A stretch of 39,320 bases of DNA from Paracoccaceae bacterium (lineage in GTDB: Bacteria > Pseudomonadota > Alphaproteobacteria > Rhodobacterales > Rhodobacteraceae). The position numbers were made by a program, and so were the translations under genes. The notes below the pieces were generated by a model. That model did no database searches. It saw only the letters and a program-made list of their open reading frames with translations, and was not told the DNA's origin. How positions within the stretch are numbered: the first letter of the stretch is position 1; the number at the start of each line of letters is the position of its first letter. Below, piece after piece: positions 17,164 through 25,769 of the stretch. The DNA is taken from assembly GCA_024642725.1 (NCBI GenBank), contig JAHEAO010000029.1, positions 1 to 39,320 of the forward strand. Reading direction: 5' to 3'.

Positions 17164-17873
17164 TGGGCCTCGGCGGTCTGGATCAGGATTTCGGCCAGTC
17201 TACCCGGCTGGGCAAAAAAGGGCGAGTGGCCGCAATCCATTTCATGGACGGTAAGCTCTGGCCATTCGGTCGTCATGGTCTGCTGGAATTCGGTCGGGAT
17301 CGCTCCGTCCTGAAGGCAACGGATAAAGCTCTTCGGCAGCCGCCGCAGGGTGTCTGTCACGGTGAGCGGGGTGGCCTGCGGCTTGATCGGCTGCGCCGAC
17401 AGATGCGCCTTCGCAAAGGCCACGGCCTCGTCCGGGCAATCCTGATAGAACTTCTCGCGCGCCATGTCAGGGCGGATCGTATAGCTGATCCCGTCATCAG
17501 ATTTCACCACCGCCTCGAGCAACGGCTGACGCGGGGCCTCCATACGTCGGTCGACCATGGTTTTGCAGGTCTTTGGCAGGTAGGCGCAAAGATAGACGAT
17601 GTGACGGACAAGGTCGGGCCGGCGCATCGCGGCCGCCGAGATCGGGTAGCCGCCCGCGGAATGGCCGACCAGAATTGTCGGTCCGGTCATCGCGTGGATG
17701 ATCGCATCGGCGTAAAGATCGAGCGTGACCTCGGCCAGCGGCGTCCGGTCTCGCCCGGCGCCGGGCAGGTCGATGGCGCGGGCCGTGTGGCCGTGCCGAT
17801 TCAATAACGGCAGCATGTCGCGCCAGCACCATGCACCGTGACAGGACCCGTGGATCAGCAGGAAGTTCGCCAT
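17160..17873 (-). CDS. alpha/beta hydrolase, methylesterase/hydroxynitrile-lyase type
   Basis: Compact alpha/beta hydrolase of 237 residues resembling the plant methylesterase/hydroxynitrile lyase family and its bacterial relatives. Markers: LLIHGSCHGAWCW (oxyanion region), nucleophile elbow GHSAGG with S72, and the late histidine H216 in DCGHSPFF. It is not the enol-lactonase, because pcaD is encoded separately in this operon. The ATG shares a base with the pcaG stop, and the stop overlaps the BKACE start, so it is an integral operon member. A role in releasing 4-hydroxybenzoate or protocatechuate from esters is a reasonable guess; acting on a lactone intermediate is another. Confidence 0.88.
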   Translation of the reverse strand: MANFLLIHGSCHGAWCWRDMLPLLNRHGHTARAIDLPGAGRDRTPLAEVTLDLYADAIIHAMTGPTILVGHSAGGYPISAAAMRRPDLVRHIVYLCAYLPKTCKTMVDRRMEAPRQPLLEAVVKSDDGISYTIRPDMAREKFYQDCPDEAVAFAKAHLSAQPIKPQATPLTVTDTLRRLPKSFIRCLQDGAIPTEFQQTMTTEWPELTVHEMDCGHSPFFAQPGRLAEILIQTAEAQ

Positions 17874-18472
17874 TACATATCCAGAAAGACCGTTTCTCCG
17901 TCGCCTTGCAAGCGAATGTCAAAGCGATACTGGCCATCGCCGGTCTTCTTGGCGATCAGCGTGTCGACTCGGTTGCGTTGTTCGATGCGTGAAAGCAGCG
18001 GATCGGCGCTGTTGTCCTCATCCTCGAAATAGATCCGCGTTTGCAGGCCGATGTTGATGCCGCGCGCCACGATCCAAAGCGCGATATGGGGTGCCTGCAT
18101 CGAACCGCCGGGGCCCGGAACAGCGCCGGGCTTTACGGTGTGCAGGGTGAATTCGCCGGTCTTGCCATCTGCGGCAAATCTGCAGAAGCCGTTGACCTTG
18201 GGGTCTGCGCCCTTTTCGCCGGGATAGTTGCCCTTGGCGTCAGCCTGCCAGCTTTCCAGCATCGCATCGCGCATCGCCCAGCCGGTGCCGTCAAAGACCG
18301 ACCCCGTGATCGCGATCCTTTCGCCCTTGGCACCGTCGCCGATGGCTTTCAGGCCAAGGTCTTCGGGATAGATCTGGCTCAGCCCCGCAAAGGACGGGAT
18401 GCAGCCGATATGGACATAGGGTCCACCAGTCTGAGACGGGGTTTCACGCAGGTTTTCAAGTGTTTGGGTCAT
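17873..18472 (-). CDS. pcaG: protocatechuate 3,4-dioxygenase alpha subunit
   Basis: Alpha chain of the intradiol dioxygenase that cleaves protocatechuate to 3-carboxy-cis,cis-muconate; 199 residues, as is usual. It has the same fold as PcaH but lacks the iron ligands, as expected. Visible family segments: TPSQTGGPYVHIG at the N-terminus, ITGSVFDGTG, LESWQADAKGNY and MQAPHIALWIVARGINIGLQTRIYFED. The ATG at 18472 is one base after the pcaH stop; upstream in-frame sequence lies within pcaH. It forms the catalytic heteromer with PcaH. Confidence 0.96.
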   Translation of the reverse strand: MTQTLENLRETPSQTGGPYVHIGCIPSFAGLSQIYPEDLGLKAIGDGAKGERIAITGSVFDGTGWAMRDAMLESWQADAKGNYPGEKGADPKVNGFCRFAADGKTGEFTLHTVKPGAVPGPGGSMQAPHIALWIVARGINIGLQTRIYFEDEDNSADPLLSRIEQRNRVDTLIAKKTGDGQYRFDIRLQGDGETVFLDM

Positions 18473-18473
18473 G

Positions 18474-19202
18474 TCACATCCCCGCTGGCTTGTTTTCGAA
18501 CATCGTCTGGCGACGGCCGCGCAGCACGATATCGAACTTGTAGGCAAGATAGTCGAGCGGGCGCGCACGGGCCATATCGAGCGGGGCCACCAGCCGGTCA
18601 AGCTGGCTGCGGTCCTTGATCGTCGACGCGATCGGGCAGCGGTCGATCAGCGGATCGCCTTCGAAATACATCTGGGTGATCAATCTCTGGCCAAAGGAAT
18701 GGCCGAAGACCGAGATATGGATATGCATCGGACGCCAGTCGTTGCCGCGATTGGGCCATGGATAGGCACCGGGACGTATGGTCAGGAATTCGTAATACCC
18801 GTTCTCGTCGGTCAGTGTCCGGCCGCAGCCGCCGAAATTGGGATCGAGCGGGGCGAAATAGGTGTCCTTGACATGGCGGTAACGCCCGCCGGCATTGGCC
18901 TGCCAAATCTCGACCAGCGTATTGGGCACGGGGCGGCCGAATTCGTCCATCACCCGGCCATGCATCAGGATGCGCTCGCCCACGGCAGGGGCGGCGCCCT
19001 TGGTCCAGTTCAGGATCAGGTTGTTGTCGAGCGCGCCGATCAGCCCATGGCCAAAGCGCGGGCCGGTTTCTTCGGTCGTGGTCGATTCCATCGACAGAAG
19101 CGGCAGGTTCGGTGACCGGGCGACGGTTGTCTTATACTCGGGGTCGCGGGGAACAGGATGCGCGGTGCGGTCGCGGGGCACCAGCCGGCCGGGGTCAATC
19201 AT
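18474..19202 (-). CDS. pcaH: protocatechuate 3,4-dioxygenase beta subunit
   Basis: Catalytic, Fe(III)-binding beta chain of protocatechuate 3,4-dioxygenase, 242 residues. The four iron ligands fall at the positions known in the Pseudomonas enzyme: Y108 in GRYRH, Y147 in GAYPWPN, and H160 and H162 in RPMHIHISVFG. The intradiol signature region LMHGRVMDEFGRPVPNTLVE is intact. The ATG at 19202 overlaps the end of pcaC by 8 nt and gives the typical MIDPGRLVPRDR start; the open frame to 19310 runs inside pcaC and is not used. All catalytic residues are present, so the enzyme should be active. Confidence 0.97.
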   Translation of the reverse strand: MIDPGRLVPRDRTAHPVPRDPEYKTTVARSPNLPLLSMESTTTEETGPRFGHGLIGALDNNLILNWTKGAAPAVGERILMHGRVMDEFGRPVPNTLVEIWQANAGGRYRHVKDTYFAPLDPNFGGCGRTLTDENGYYEFLTIRPGAYPWPNRGNDWRPMHIHISVFGHSFGQRLITQMYFEGDPLIDRCPIASTIKDRSQLDRLVAPLDMARARPLDYLAYKFDIVLRGRRQTMFENKPAGM

Positions 19203-19578
19203 GTTCAGCCTCCATTTCGGCATAGATGTCTTTTGCGATCTTGATCGCATGGTTCGCGCGCGGGACACCTGCATAGATGGCGACATGCAACAGCACCTCA
19301 AGCACATCATCCCTGCTGGCCCCGGTATTGGCGGTGGCGCGCAGGTGCAGTTTGAATTCGTCGATATTTCCCAGACCGGCCAGAAGCGCCAGCGTCATCA
19401 TCGAACGCTCGCGGTGGCTGATCCCCTCGCGCGACCAGACATGGCCCCAAGCGGATTCGGTGATCAGGTCAAAGAACGGCGCTTCCCAAGCATTGGGATC
19501 GGCCGTGGTGCGGTTGACATGGGCATCGCCCAGCACCTTGCGACGGGTCTTGGAACCTTGGTCATAACGCTCAGACAT
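19195..19578 (-). CDS. pcaC: 4-carboxymuconolactone decarboxylase
   Basis: Decarboxylates gamma-carboxymuconolactone to beta-ketoadipate enol-lactone; 127 residues, the usual size of the stand-alone CMD-domain protein. Conserved family segments: DAWGHVWSR-like ESAWGHVWSREGIS, REREMMTL-like RERSMMTLALLAGLG, and HLRATANTGASRDDVLEVLLHVAIYAGVPRANHA. The ATG at 19578 has GAGG upstream; a TTG two codons earlier is the alternative. It overlaps both pcaD and pcaH by 8 nt. It is separate from PcaD, not the PcaL fusion seen in some actinobacteria. Confidence 0.96.
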   Translation of the reverse strand: MSERYDQGSKTRRKVLGDAHVNRTTADPNAWEAPFFDLITESAWGHVWSREGISHRERSMMTLALLAGLGNIDEFKLHLRATANTGASRDDVLEVLLHVAIYAGVPRANHAIKIAKDIYAEMEAEHD

Positions 19579-20359
19579 GGCCAACCTCGTGCAGGAATTC
19601 GGTCAGGACTTCGGCATATTCGCCGGGTTTTTCGACGCAAGGCAGATGTCCCGCACCGCGGATCAGGTGAAAGCGCGAGCCCTTGACCAGATCGGTGGTC
19701 TCGCGGACCAGATCGGGCGGAGTGGCGCCGTCTTCGGACCCCGCGATACCGAGTGTCGGCAGCGTCAGAGCGGCAGTGGTGGTGTAGAAATCGGTGCCCG
19801 CGATCGCGGCGGAACAGCCCATGTAGCCATCGGCTGGCTGCCGGGTCAGCATGTTGCGCCAGGCGGTCAGCTCGGTTGTCTGGCGGAAGGCCTTGGAGAA
19901 CCAGCGCTCCATCACGGCATCGGCCAGAGATTCGATGCCTCCGGTTTTCACGCCGTTGATCCGGTCGTCCCACAGCTCTCGCGTGCCGATCTTGGCGCCG
20001 GTATTCGACAGCACCATTGCGCGCACCAGATCAAGCCGCTTGGCGGCAAGGCCCTGGGCGATGAGCCCGCCGATGGAAAGGCCGACGAAGACGCAATCGG
20101 TTACCTTCAGATGATCGAGAAGTGCTTCGGCGTCCCTGACCAGCGCGCCCATAGAATAGGGGGCTGCGGGCGCAGACGACAAGCCGTGACCGCGCTTGTC
20201 GTAGCGGATCAGTCGCAGGCCGGGCGGCAGCAGCGGCAGGATCTTGTCCCAAAGCCGGAAATCGGTGCCGAGCGAATTGGCAAAGACGACCGGCGCACCT
20301 GCAGGATCGCCCTCATCGGCATAGTGCAGGCGGATGTCGCCGAGATCGAGCATTTGCAT
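19571..20359 (-). CDS. pcaD: 3-oxoadipate enol-lactonase
   Basis: Alpha/beta hydrolase that opens beta-ketoadipate enol-lactone to beta-ketoadipate; 262 residues. Catalytic triad elements: nucleophile S95 in VGLSIGGL, the acid region IAGSEDGATPP, and H in GAGHLPCVEKP. The PcaD-typical segments VFANSLGTDFRLWD and YDKRGHGLSSAP are clear. Two ATGs are six bases apart; AGGAG directly abuts the first (20365) but is 6 nt from the second, so I start at 20359. The gene begins 9 nt after the pobA stop. This is the last ring-fission step encoded here before beta-ketoadipate must be activated or cleaved. Confidence 0.95.
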   Translation of the reverse strand: MQMLDLGDIRLHYADEGDPAGAPVVFANSLGTDFRLWDKILPLLPPGLRLIRYDKRGHGLSSAPAAPYSMGALVRDAEALLDHLKVTDCVFVGLSIGGLIAQGLAAKRLDLVRAMVLSNTGAKIGTRELWDDRINGVKTGGIESLADAVMERWFSKAFRQTTELTAWRNMLTRQPADGYMGCSAAIAGTDFYTTTAALTLPTLGIAGSEDGATPPDLVRETTDLVKGSRFHLIRGAGHLPCVEKPGEYAEVLTEFLHEVGHV

Positions 20360-20368
20360 AGGCATCTC

Positions 20369-21594
<1,226 letters not shown>

Positions 21595-21597
21595 GGG

Positions 21598-21924
21598 TCA
21601 CGCCGCTACCAATATCGACCCGGCGACGACAAGCAATCCACCCACGAGTTCGCGATTGTTCAGGCCTTCGCCGACAGTCCACGCAAGGCCCAGAACCAGC
21701 AGCGTTTCAGCCGCGATGATCCCGATATAGGCGATACCCAGTTCCATCTGCTGCAAGACCAGAATCTCGGCGACGACAGAGCAGAGCAGGGCAAAGGCGA
21801 TCATGCCCAGCAGCGAATAGTTGCCCGAATGGGCCGTGATCTTCATCAGGTAGGTTGCGATGCCATATCCAAGGGCGGCGATCATGATCAGAAGGCCGGG
21901 GCGCGAGAATAAAACGAAACTCAT
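21598..21924 (-). CDS. SMR-like four-helix membrane protein
   Basis: Small membrane protein of 108 residues with four hydrophobic segments and the general layout of the SMR/EamA superfamily. ALGYGIATYLMK aligns with the AEVIGTTLMK of EmrE, and AYIGIIAAETLLVLGLAWTVGE with the third-helix region. The essential Glu14 of drug-exporting SMR proteins aligns with Y20 here, so proton-coupled drug export is unlikely; a lipid or metabolite role is possible. The ATG at 21924 has GGGAGG upstream. It lies 62 nt before pobA on the same strand and could share its transcription, but pobA has its own promoter-like element. Confidence 0.78.
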   Translation of the reverse strand: MSFVLFSRPGLLIMIAALGYGIATYLMKITAHSGNYSLLGMIAFALLCSVVAEILVLQQMELGIAYIGIIAAETLLVLGLAWTVGEGLNNRELVGGLLVVAGSILVAA

Positions 21925-21935
21925 TAAGACCTCCC

Positions 21936-21959
21936 GCCGGATTGATTTCCGGCTTTATA
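21936..21959 (-). promoter_or_regulatory. -10-like TATAAA and dyad before the SMR-like gene
   Basis: On the minus strand TATAAA (21959-21954) is followed at once by a perfect dyad GCCGGA/TCCGGC (21936-21941 and 21948-21953) and then the GGGAGG ribosome-binding site. The dyad would cover the transcription start, as a repressor site or start-site hairpin. No convincing -35 is visible. Confidence 0.35.
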
Positions 21960-22036
21960 GGTATCGGGAGAGTCTGCACGCCACTGCCCTATTGCGAAAG
22001 GCAGGTATTCCTTACCCTAGGTAACCCGCCGCCGCC

Positions 22037-23242
22037 TCAGCCGCGCATCCGTATATGGGCAACGATCTGGCCGTGATCCGAGGCCAGCTTGTTATAGGGC
22101 GCTTCGGGATGCGAACCGTCGGTCAGGTGGTCGTTGAAGACGCTGAAATACTCCATCTCGCCGATACGCCCCTCAAAATCGGGGTGGAAATGCCGCGACA
22201 TCAGAATCTGGTCGATGGATTCGAAGACCCCGCCGAAAGCCGTCGTGTAAACCATGTCCCGCAAGCTCTTGCGCACAAACATCTTTTCGGCTGAGTGAAG
22301 GCGCACATTCTCGATGCTTTCGAGTATTCGTGCAGCTTCCTCCTTGGTGTAGCGCTGATGCGCTTCGGCGGCGTCATGGCGGCGCAGCCACGCGTAGTTG
22401 CGGAAAGGTGCTTCGCCGGTGATGATCTCCGTCGAGACCGCGTTTTCACCGTCGTTGAAATCGCCAAGCACCATAACGGGCCGGCCGGCGTGAAGTTCAT
22501 CGACGATCAGGCCGCGCAGCACCCAGGCCTCTGCCATGCGCCGCAGGCCAGAGCGAATATTGCCCAAGCCCCGGGCATGGGCGTTGTAGTCGAGCAGGTT
22601 GGACTCCGGCGCATAGGAATCGCCGGGCGCGCGGGGGAATTCGCCGAGTTTGGACTTGAGATGGCAGTTGAAGATCGTCACCACATGGCCGCCAAGCTGG
22701 ACCCGGGCCTTCAGAACCGGCCGCGACAGGCGGCTCACGCGGTAAAAGCCTGCGTCCTCTCCGGTCAGGTCCTGAAATGCGATCTCGACCGGCTTCGGCA
22801 GGATCTGGATCACCTGCGGCTGGCCAACGAAACCAAGGCGCGACAGAATGGCGAGTCCGGGGCGGCGCTGGCCCGGTTCGCCGTCGCTGGCATTGGGTGC
22901 GAAGGCTAGGGCCGTCTCGGGGTAGGGGGCATAGGCGAGCTTGTCGAAGATCGCTTTGCGGGCATAGCTCTTGGACCGCGTCGGGATGGTCGCCTTGTTC
23001 AGCGCAAGGCCCCGAACATCGGTTTCGGTGACCACGTGGCGCAGGGCGTCTTCTTCAAATATCTCCTGGAAGCAGACGACATCGGCGTTCATCGACAGCA
23101 GTTGATCGGCCAGCCAGTCTTCTTTCCAGGCGTGCTCTTCAGCCGTGTAGCTTTCGAAGCGGTAGTATTCCTTTTCCGGACCGATCAGGTTCTTGACGTT
23201 GAAGCTTCCGATCCGGAATGTCTGTGCCGCACTATTCACCAT
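22037..23242 (-). CDS. endonuclease/exonuclease/phosphatase-fold protein
   Basis: Metal-dependent hydrolase of the EEP superfamily (DNase I/exonuclease III/inositol phosphatase fold), 401 residues. Motifs in order: IGSFNVKNL, DVVCFQEIFEED (metal-binding Glu), TIFNCHLKSK, VMVLGDFNDGEN and the terminal SDHGQIVAHI with the catalytic Asp-His pair. It has no signal peptide. The ATG at 23242 overlaps the stop of the dehydratase gene by 11 nt and has GGAGA upstream; the longer frame to 23299 is inside that gene. Its target may be nucleic acid, a phosphoester or a lipid. It is last in an otherwise metabolic operon, which is unexpected. Confidence 0.88.
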   Translation of the reverse strand: MVNSAAQTFRIGSFNVKNLIGPEKEYYRFESYTAEEHAWKEDWLADQLLSMNADVVCFQEIFEEDALRHVVTETDVRGLALNKATIPTRSKSYARKAIFDKLAYAPYPETALAFAPNASDGEPGQRRPGLAILSRLGFVGQPQVIQILPKPVEIAFQDLTGEDAGFYRVSRLSRPVLKARVQLGGHVVTIFNCHLKSKLGEFPRAPGDSYAPESNLLDYNAHARGLGNIRSGLRRMAEAWVLRGLIVDELHAGRPVMVLGDFNDGENAVSTEIITGEAPFRNYAWLRRHDAAEAHQRYTKEEAARILESIENVRLHSAEKMFVRKSLRDMVYTTAFGGVFESIDQILMSRHFHPDFEGRIGEMEYFSVFNDHLTDGSHPEAPYNKLASDHGQIVAHIRMRG

Positions 23243-24209
23243 ATTTCTCCAAGGCGGTCCTGAAGACAGAGGCGTCGACATTGCCTCCGGAGGCCACACA
23301 GACGACCGCCTCGCCTTCGATCAGGTCAGGATGATAGAGGGCCGCAGCAAGGGCCACCGCGCCGCCGGGTTCCAGCACGATCTTGAGCCGGGTGAAAGCG
23401 GCGGCCATGGCGCGCAGGCAGTCTTCATCGGGCACGGCAATACCGGGGCCGCAGAGCCGCCGCATGATCGGGAAGGTCAGCACGCCGGGGGAAGGCGTCA
23501 CGATGGCATCGCAGATCGAATCCGACGACGGGCGCTGGTTGCGCTCGATCCGGCCCGAGACAAGCGAGCGTGCCACATCGTCGAAATTCTTCGGCTCGAC
23601 CGGGCGGGCGCGCAATCCGGGCGCCTCCGCCTCAAGCGCCAGCGCAATGCCCGAGGTCAGCCCGCCACCGCCGCAGCAGACCAGAACATCGGCATTTGTG
23701 ATTCCTTCCGCCGCCGCCTGTTCTGCTATCTCCAGCCCGGTCGTGCCCTGACCTGCGATGACCTGCGGCTCATCAAACGGCTTGATCAGAGTGAGGCCGC
23801 GTTCGGCAGACAACCGCGCGCCAAGCGCGTCCCGGTCTTCGCCATCGCGATCATAAAGTACGACCTGCGCCCCCAGCCTGCGGGTGTTGTCGATCTTCAG
23901 CTTCGGTGCATCGCTGGGCATGATGATGACCGACGGCACGCCGTGAAGCCGTGCGGCCAGCGCCACGCCCTGCGCGTGGTTGCCGCTGGAAAAGGCGATG
24001 ACCCCGCGGCTGCGGACCTCCGGATCAAGTGCCGAGACTGCCGACCAGCCGCCGCGGAATTTGAAGGACCCGGTGTGCTGCAGGCATTCGGGTTTGACGA
24101 CGACCCGCCTTCCGGCAATCTCGTCGAGGAAGGGCGACGACAAAAGCGGCGTGCGCCGCGCATGGCCGGCAAGCCGGACGGCGGCGGCGCGGATCATCTC
24201 TATGTTCAA
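23232..24209 (-). CDS. threonine/serine dehydratase-like PLP enzyme
   Basis: Fold-type II PLP enzyme of 325 residues, resembling catabolic threonine dehydratase, serine racemase and hydroxyaspartate dehydratase. The PLP lysine is K50 in TGSFKFRGG, the phosphate-binding loop is CCGGGGLTSG, and SSGNHAQGVA is conserved. There is no C-terminal ACT domain, so it is not the feedback-regulated biosynthetic IlvA. I start at the TTG at 24209, which overlaps the hydrolase stop (TTGA) and has GGAGA suitably spaced; an ATG four codons later is the alternative. Downstream the EEP-fold gene overlaps its end. Confidence 0.9.
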   Translation of the reverse strand: MNIEMIRAAAVRLAGHARRTPLLSSPFLDEIAGRRVVVKPECLQHTGSFKFRGGWSAVSALDPEVRSRGVIAFSSGNHAQGVALAARLHGVPSVIIMPSDAPKLKIDNTRRLGAQVVLYDRDGEDRDALGARLSAERGLTLIKPFDEPQVIAGQGTTGLEIAEQAAAEGITNADVLVCCGGGGLTSGIALALEAEAPGLRARPVEPKNFDDVARSLVSGRIERNQRPSSDSICDAIVTPSPGVLTFPIMRRLCGPGIAVPDEDCLRAMAAAFTRLKIVLEPGGAVALAAALYHPDLIEGEAVVCVASGGNVDASVFRTALEKYGE

Positions 24210-25027
24210 AGGCAGATCTCCAGCCAGGCGTGGATCGCTTCCAGCGCCTCGGGTTCGTCGAGAAAGGGGATATGGCCGCGATCCGGCACTTCGGCGACGA
24301 TCATATCGGGTCGCCGGCGGCCCATCACGGTCACCGTTTCGTGGTTCAGCAGGTTCGAGTTCGCCCCCCGGATCACGGCAAGGGGCAGGCCTTTCATTTC
24401 GTCGAACAGCGGCCAGAGGTCGGTGACCGGCTGCTCACCGATCGCGGTCAGCGCGTCGCGAAGCTTCGGGTCATAAGGAATCTTCAGCCCATCGGGGGTT
24501 TCCACCGTGTGCCGTTCCACCTCTTCGCGCCAGCGCGACATGGGGACGTTGTCGAACCCCGGCATGATCCCGGGCATGGCGGCGACCATCTCCTCGCGCG
24601 TGCGGAACGACGGGTTGCGTCCGATATAGGTCATGATGACTTCAAGCCCGCTCTGCGCGATCTCGGGCCCGATGTCGTTCAGGCAGATGCCGCGCAAACG
24701 GTCCTTGGCGATCGCTGCCAGCGTCATTGCGATAAGCCCGCCACGCGATGTCCCAATCACCGCAGCCCGCTCGATCTTTAGATGATCCAGAAGCTCCAGA
24801 ACGTCGCTTGCTTCCGTGGGGACGGTATAGGTCGACGGGTCGGCCCAGTCAGACTGGCCGCGCCCCCGGTAGTCCATACGGATCAGCCGCACGTCGGGCA
24901 GCTGCGGGGCCAGATAGTCAAAATCACGGGAATCACGCGTCAGGCCGGGCAGGCACAGGACGGGCATACCTTCGCCCGCGTCGGAATAGGCCAGCTGCAA
25001 CTGGTCGCGCGTGGTAAATTTCTTCAT
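24206..25027 (-). CDS. alpha/beta fold hydrolase
   Basis: Alpha/beta hydrolase of 273 residues, without a signal peptide. The nucleophile elbow is IGTSRGGL (S94), the oxyanion region LCLPGLTRDSRDFDYLA, and the late histidine H252 in PDRGHIPFLDEP. MDYRGRGQSDWADPSTYTV is typical of the esterase/lactonase/C-C hydrolase group. The substrate is not deducible. Its ATG shares one base with the dehalogenase stop, and its stop overlaps the dehydratase start, so the three proteins are translated from one message. Ester or amide release of a substrate for the dehydratase or dehalogenase is a possible role. Confidence 0.9.
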   Translation of the reverse strand: MKKFTTRDQLQLAYSDAGEGMPVLCLPGLTRDSRDFDYLAPQLPDVRLIRMDYRGRGQSDWADPSTYTVPTEASDVLELLDHLKIERAAVIGTSRGGLIAMTLAAIAKDRLRGICLNDIGPEIAQSGLEVIMTYIGRNPSFRTREEMVAAMPGIMPGFDNVPMSRWREEVERHTVETPDGLKIPYDPKLRDALTAIGEQPVTDLWPLFDEMKGLPLAVIRGANSNLLNHETVTVMGRRRPDMIVAEVPDRGHIPFLDEPEALEAIHAWLEICL

Positions 25028-25713
25028 CAGAAGACTCCGGCAATTTCGGGAATCGAGGTCAGGTCGGTCAGCACCCGGTCAGGCGTCCACGGAAGGCGGT
25101 CCATCGGTTCCCCGGCGCGGTTCACCCAGGCGCAGCGGAACCCGAAACCGGCGGCGGCTGCCGCGTCCCAGCCGTTCGACGAGACGAAAAGCACTTCGTC
25201 TGGGCCGCAGTCGAACCGATCGGGCACAAGCTGATAGACAGAGGCATGGGGTTTGAAGACGCCGACGTCCTCAACCGACAGCACATCGTCCAGAAGATCG
25301 CCGATGCCGGCGGATGTGACCGCGCCTGCCAGCATGTCGGGCGAACCGTTCGACAGGATCGCGGTCTGGTAGCCGCGCGCCTTCAGCTCGGCGAGCATCG
25401 TCGGGACCTCCGGAAAGGCCGAAAGCTCCCAGTACAGCGCCAATAGTCGCTCGCGCAGGTCCGGGTCGTCCAGCCCAGAGGCCTCCAGTGCCCAGTCGAG
25501 ACCGTTCTGGGTGACCTCCCAGAAATCGGTATGGGCATCCGCGACCGCCCTCAGCCATGTGTATTGCAGCTGCTTCAGCCGCCAGTCAGAGGCGACCTTG
25601 GACCAGACGCCGGCAAGGGCATCGCGCCCCGGTTCGGACGCGGCTTCACGCGCGGCAGCGGCTACGTCGAAAAGCGTGCCATAGGCGTCGAAAACACAGG
25701 CTTTGATGGGCAA
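25027..25713 (-). CDS. haloacid dehalogenase, type II (L-2-haloacid dehalogenase)
   Basis: HAD-superfamily hydrolase of 228 residues. The pattern is that of true L-2-haloacid dehalogenases: nucleophile D9 in VFDAYGTLFD, R45 in DWRLKQLQYTWLRA, S121-N122 in LSNGSPD, K154 in FKPHASVY, and S179/N180/D183 in FVSSNGWDAAAAAGFGF. It should hydrolyse (S)-2-haloacids such as chloroacetate to 2-hydroxyacids. The start is a TTG with AGGAGG 7 nt upstream, giving MPIKACVFDAYGT; the frame is open to an ATG at 25743, but that extension is not conserved-looking. It is first in a four-gene overlapping operon and lies 56 nt after the M50 protease gene. Confidence 0.92.
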   Translation of the reverse strand: MPIKACVFDAYGTLFDVAAAAREAASEPGRDALAGVWSKVASDWRLKQLQYTWLRAVADAHTDFWEVTQNGLDWALEASGLDDPDLRERLLALYWELSAFPEVPTMLAELKARGYQTAILSNGSPDMLAGAVTSAGIGDLLDDVLSVEDVGVFKPHASVYQLVPDRFDCGPDEVLFVSSNGWDAAAAAGFGFRCAWVNRAGEPMDRLPWTPDRVLTDLTSIPEIAGVF

Positions 25714-25769
25714 GGGCGATCCTCCTTGGCGGTAAACTTGCATGTGGAGAAAGCCGATGGAAGGGCAGA

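Noticed and set aside
22012-22024. Dyad TTACC-CTA-GGTAA after the EEP-fold gene
   Set aside because: It is a short 5-bp inverted repeat with no T-run or promoter context; chance occurrence is likely.
23193-24476. 427-residue open frame on the plus strand
   Set aside because: It is a shadow of the threonine-dehydratase-like gene and its neighbour, which have clear PLP and hydrolase motifs on the minus strand.
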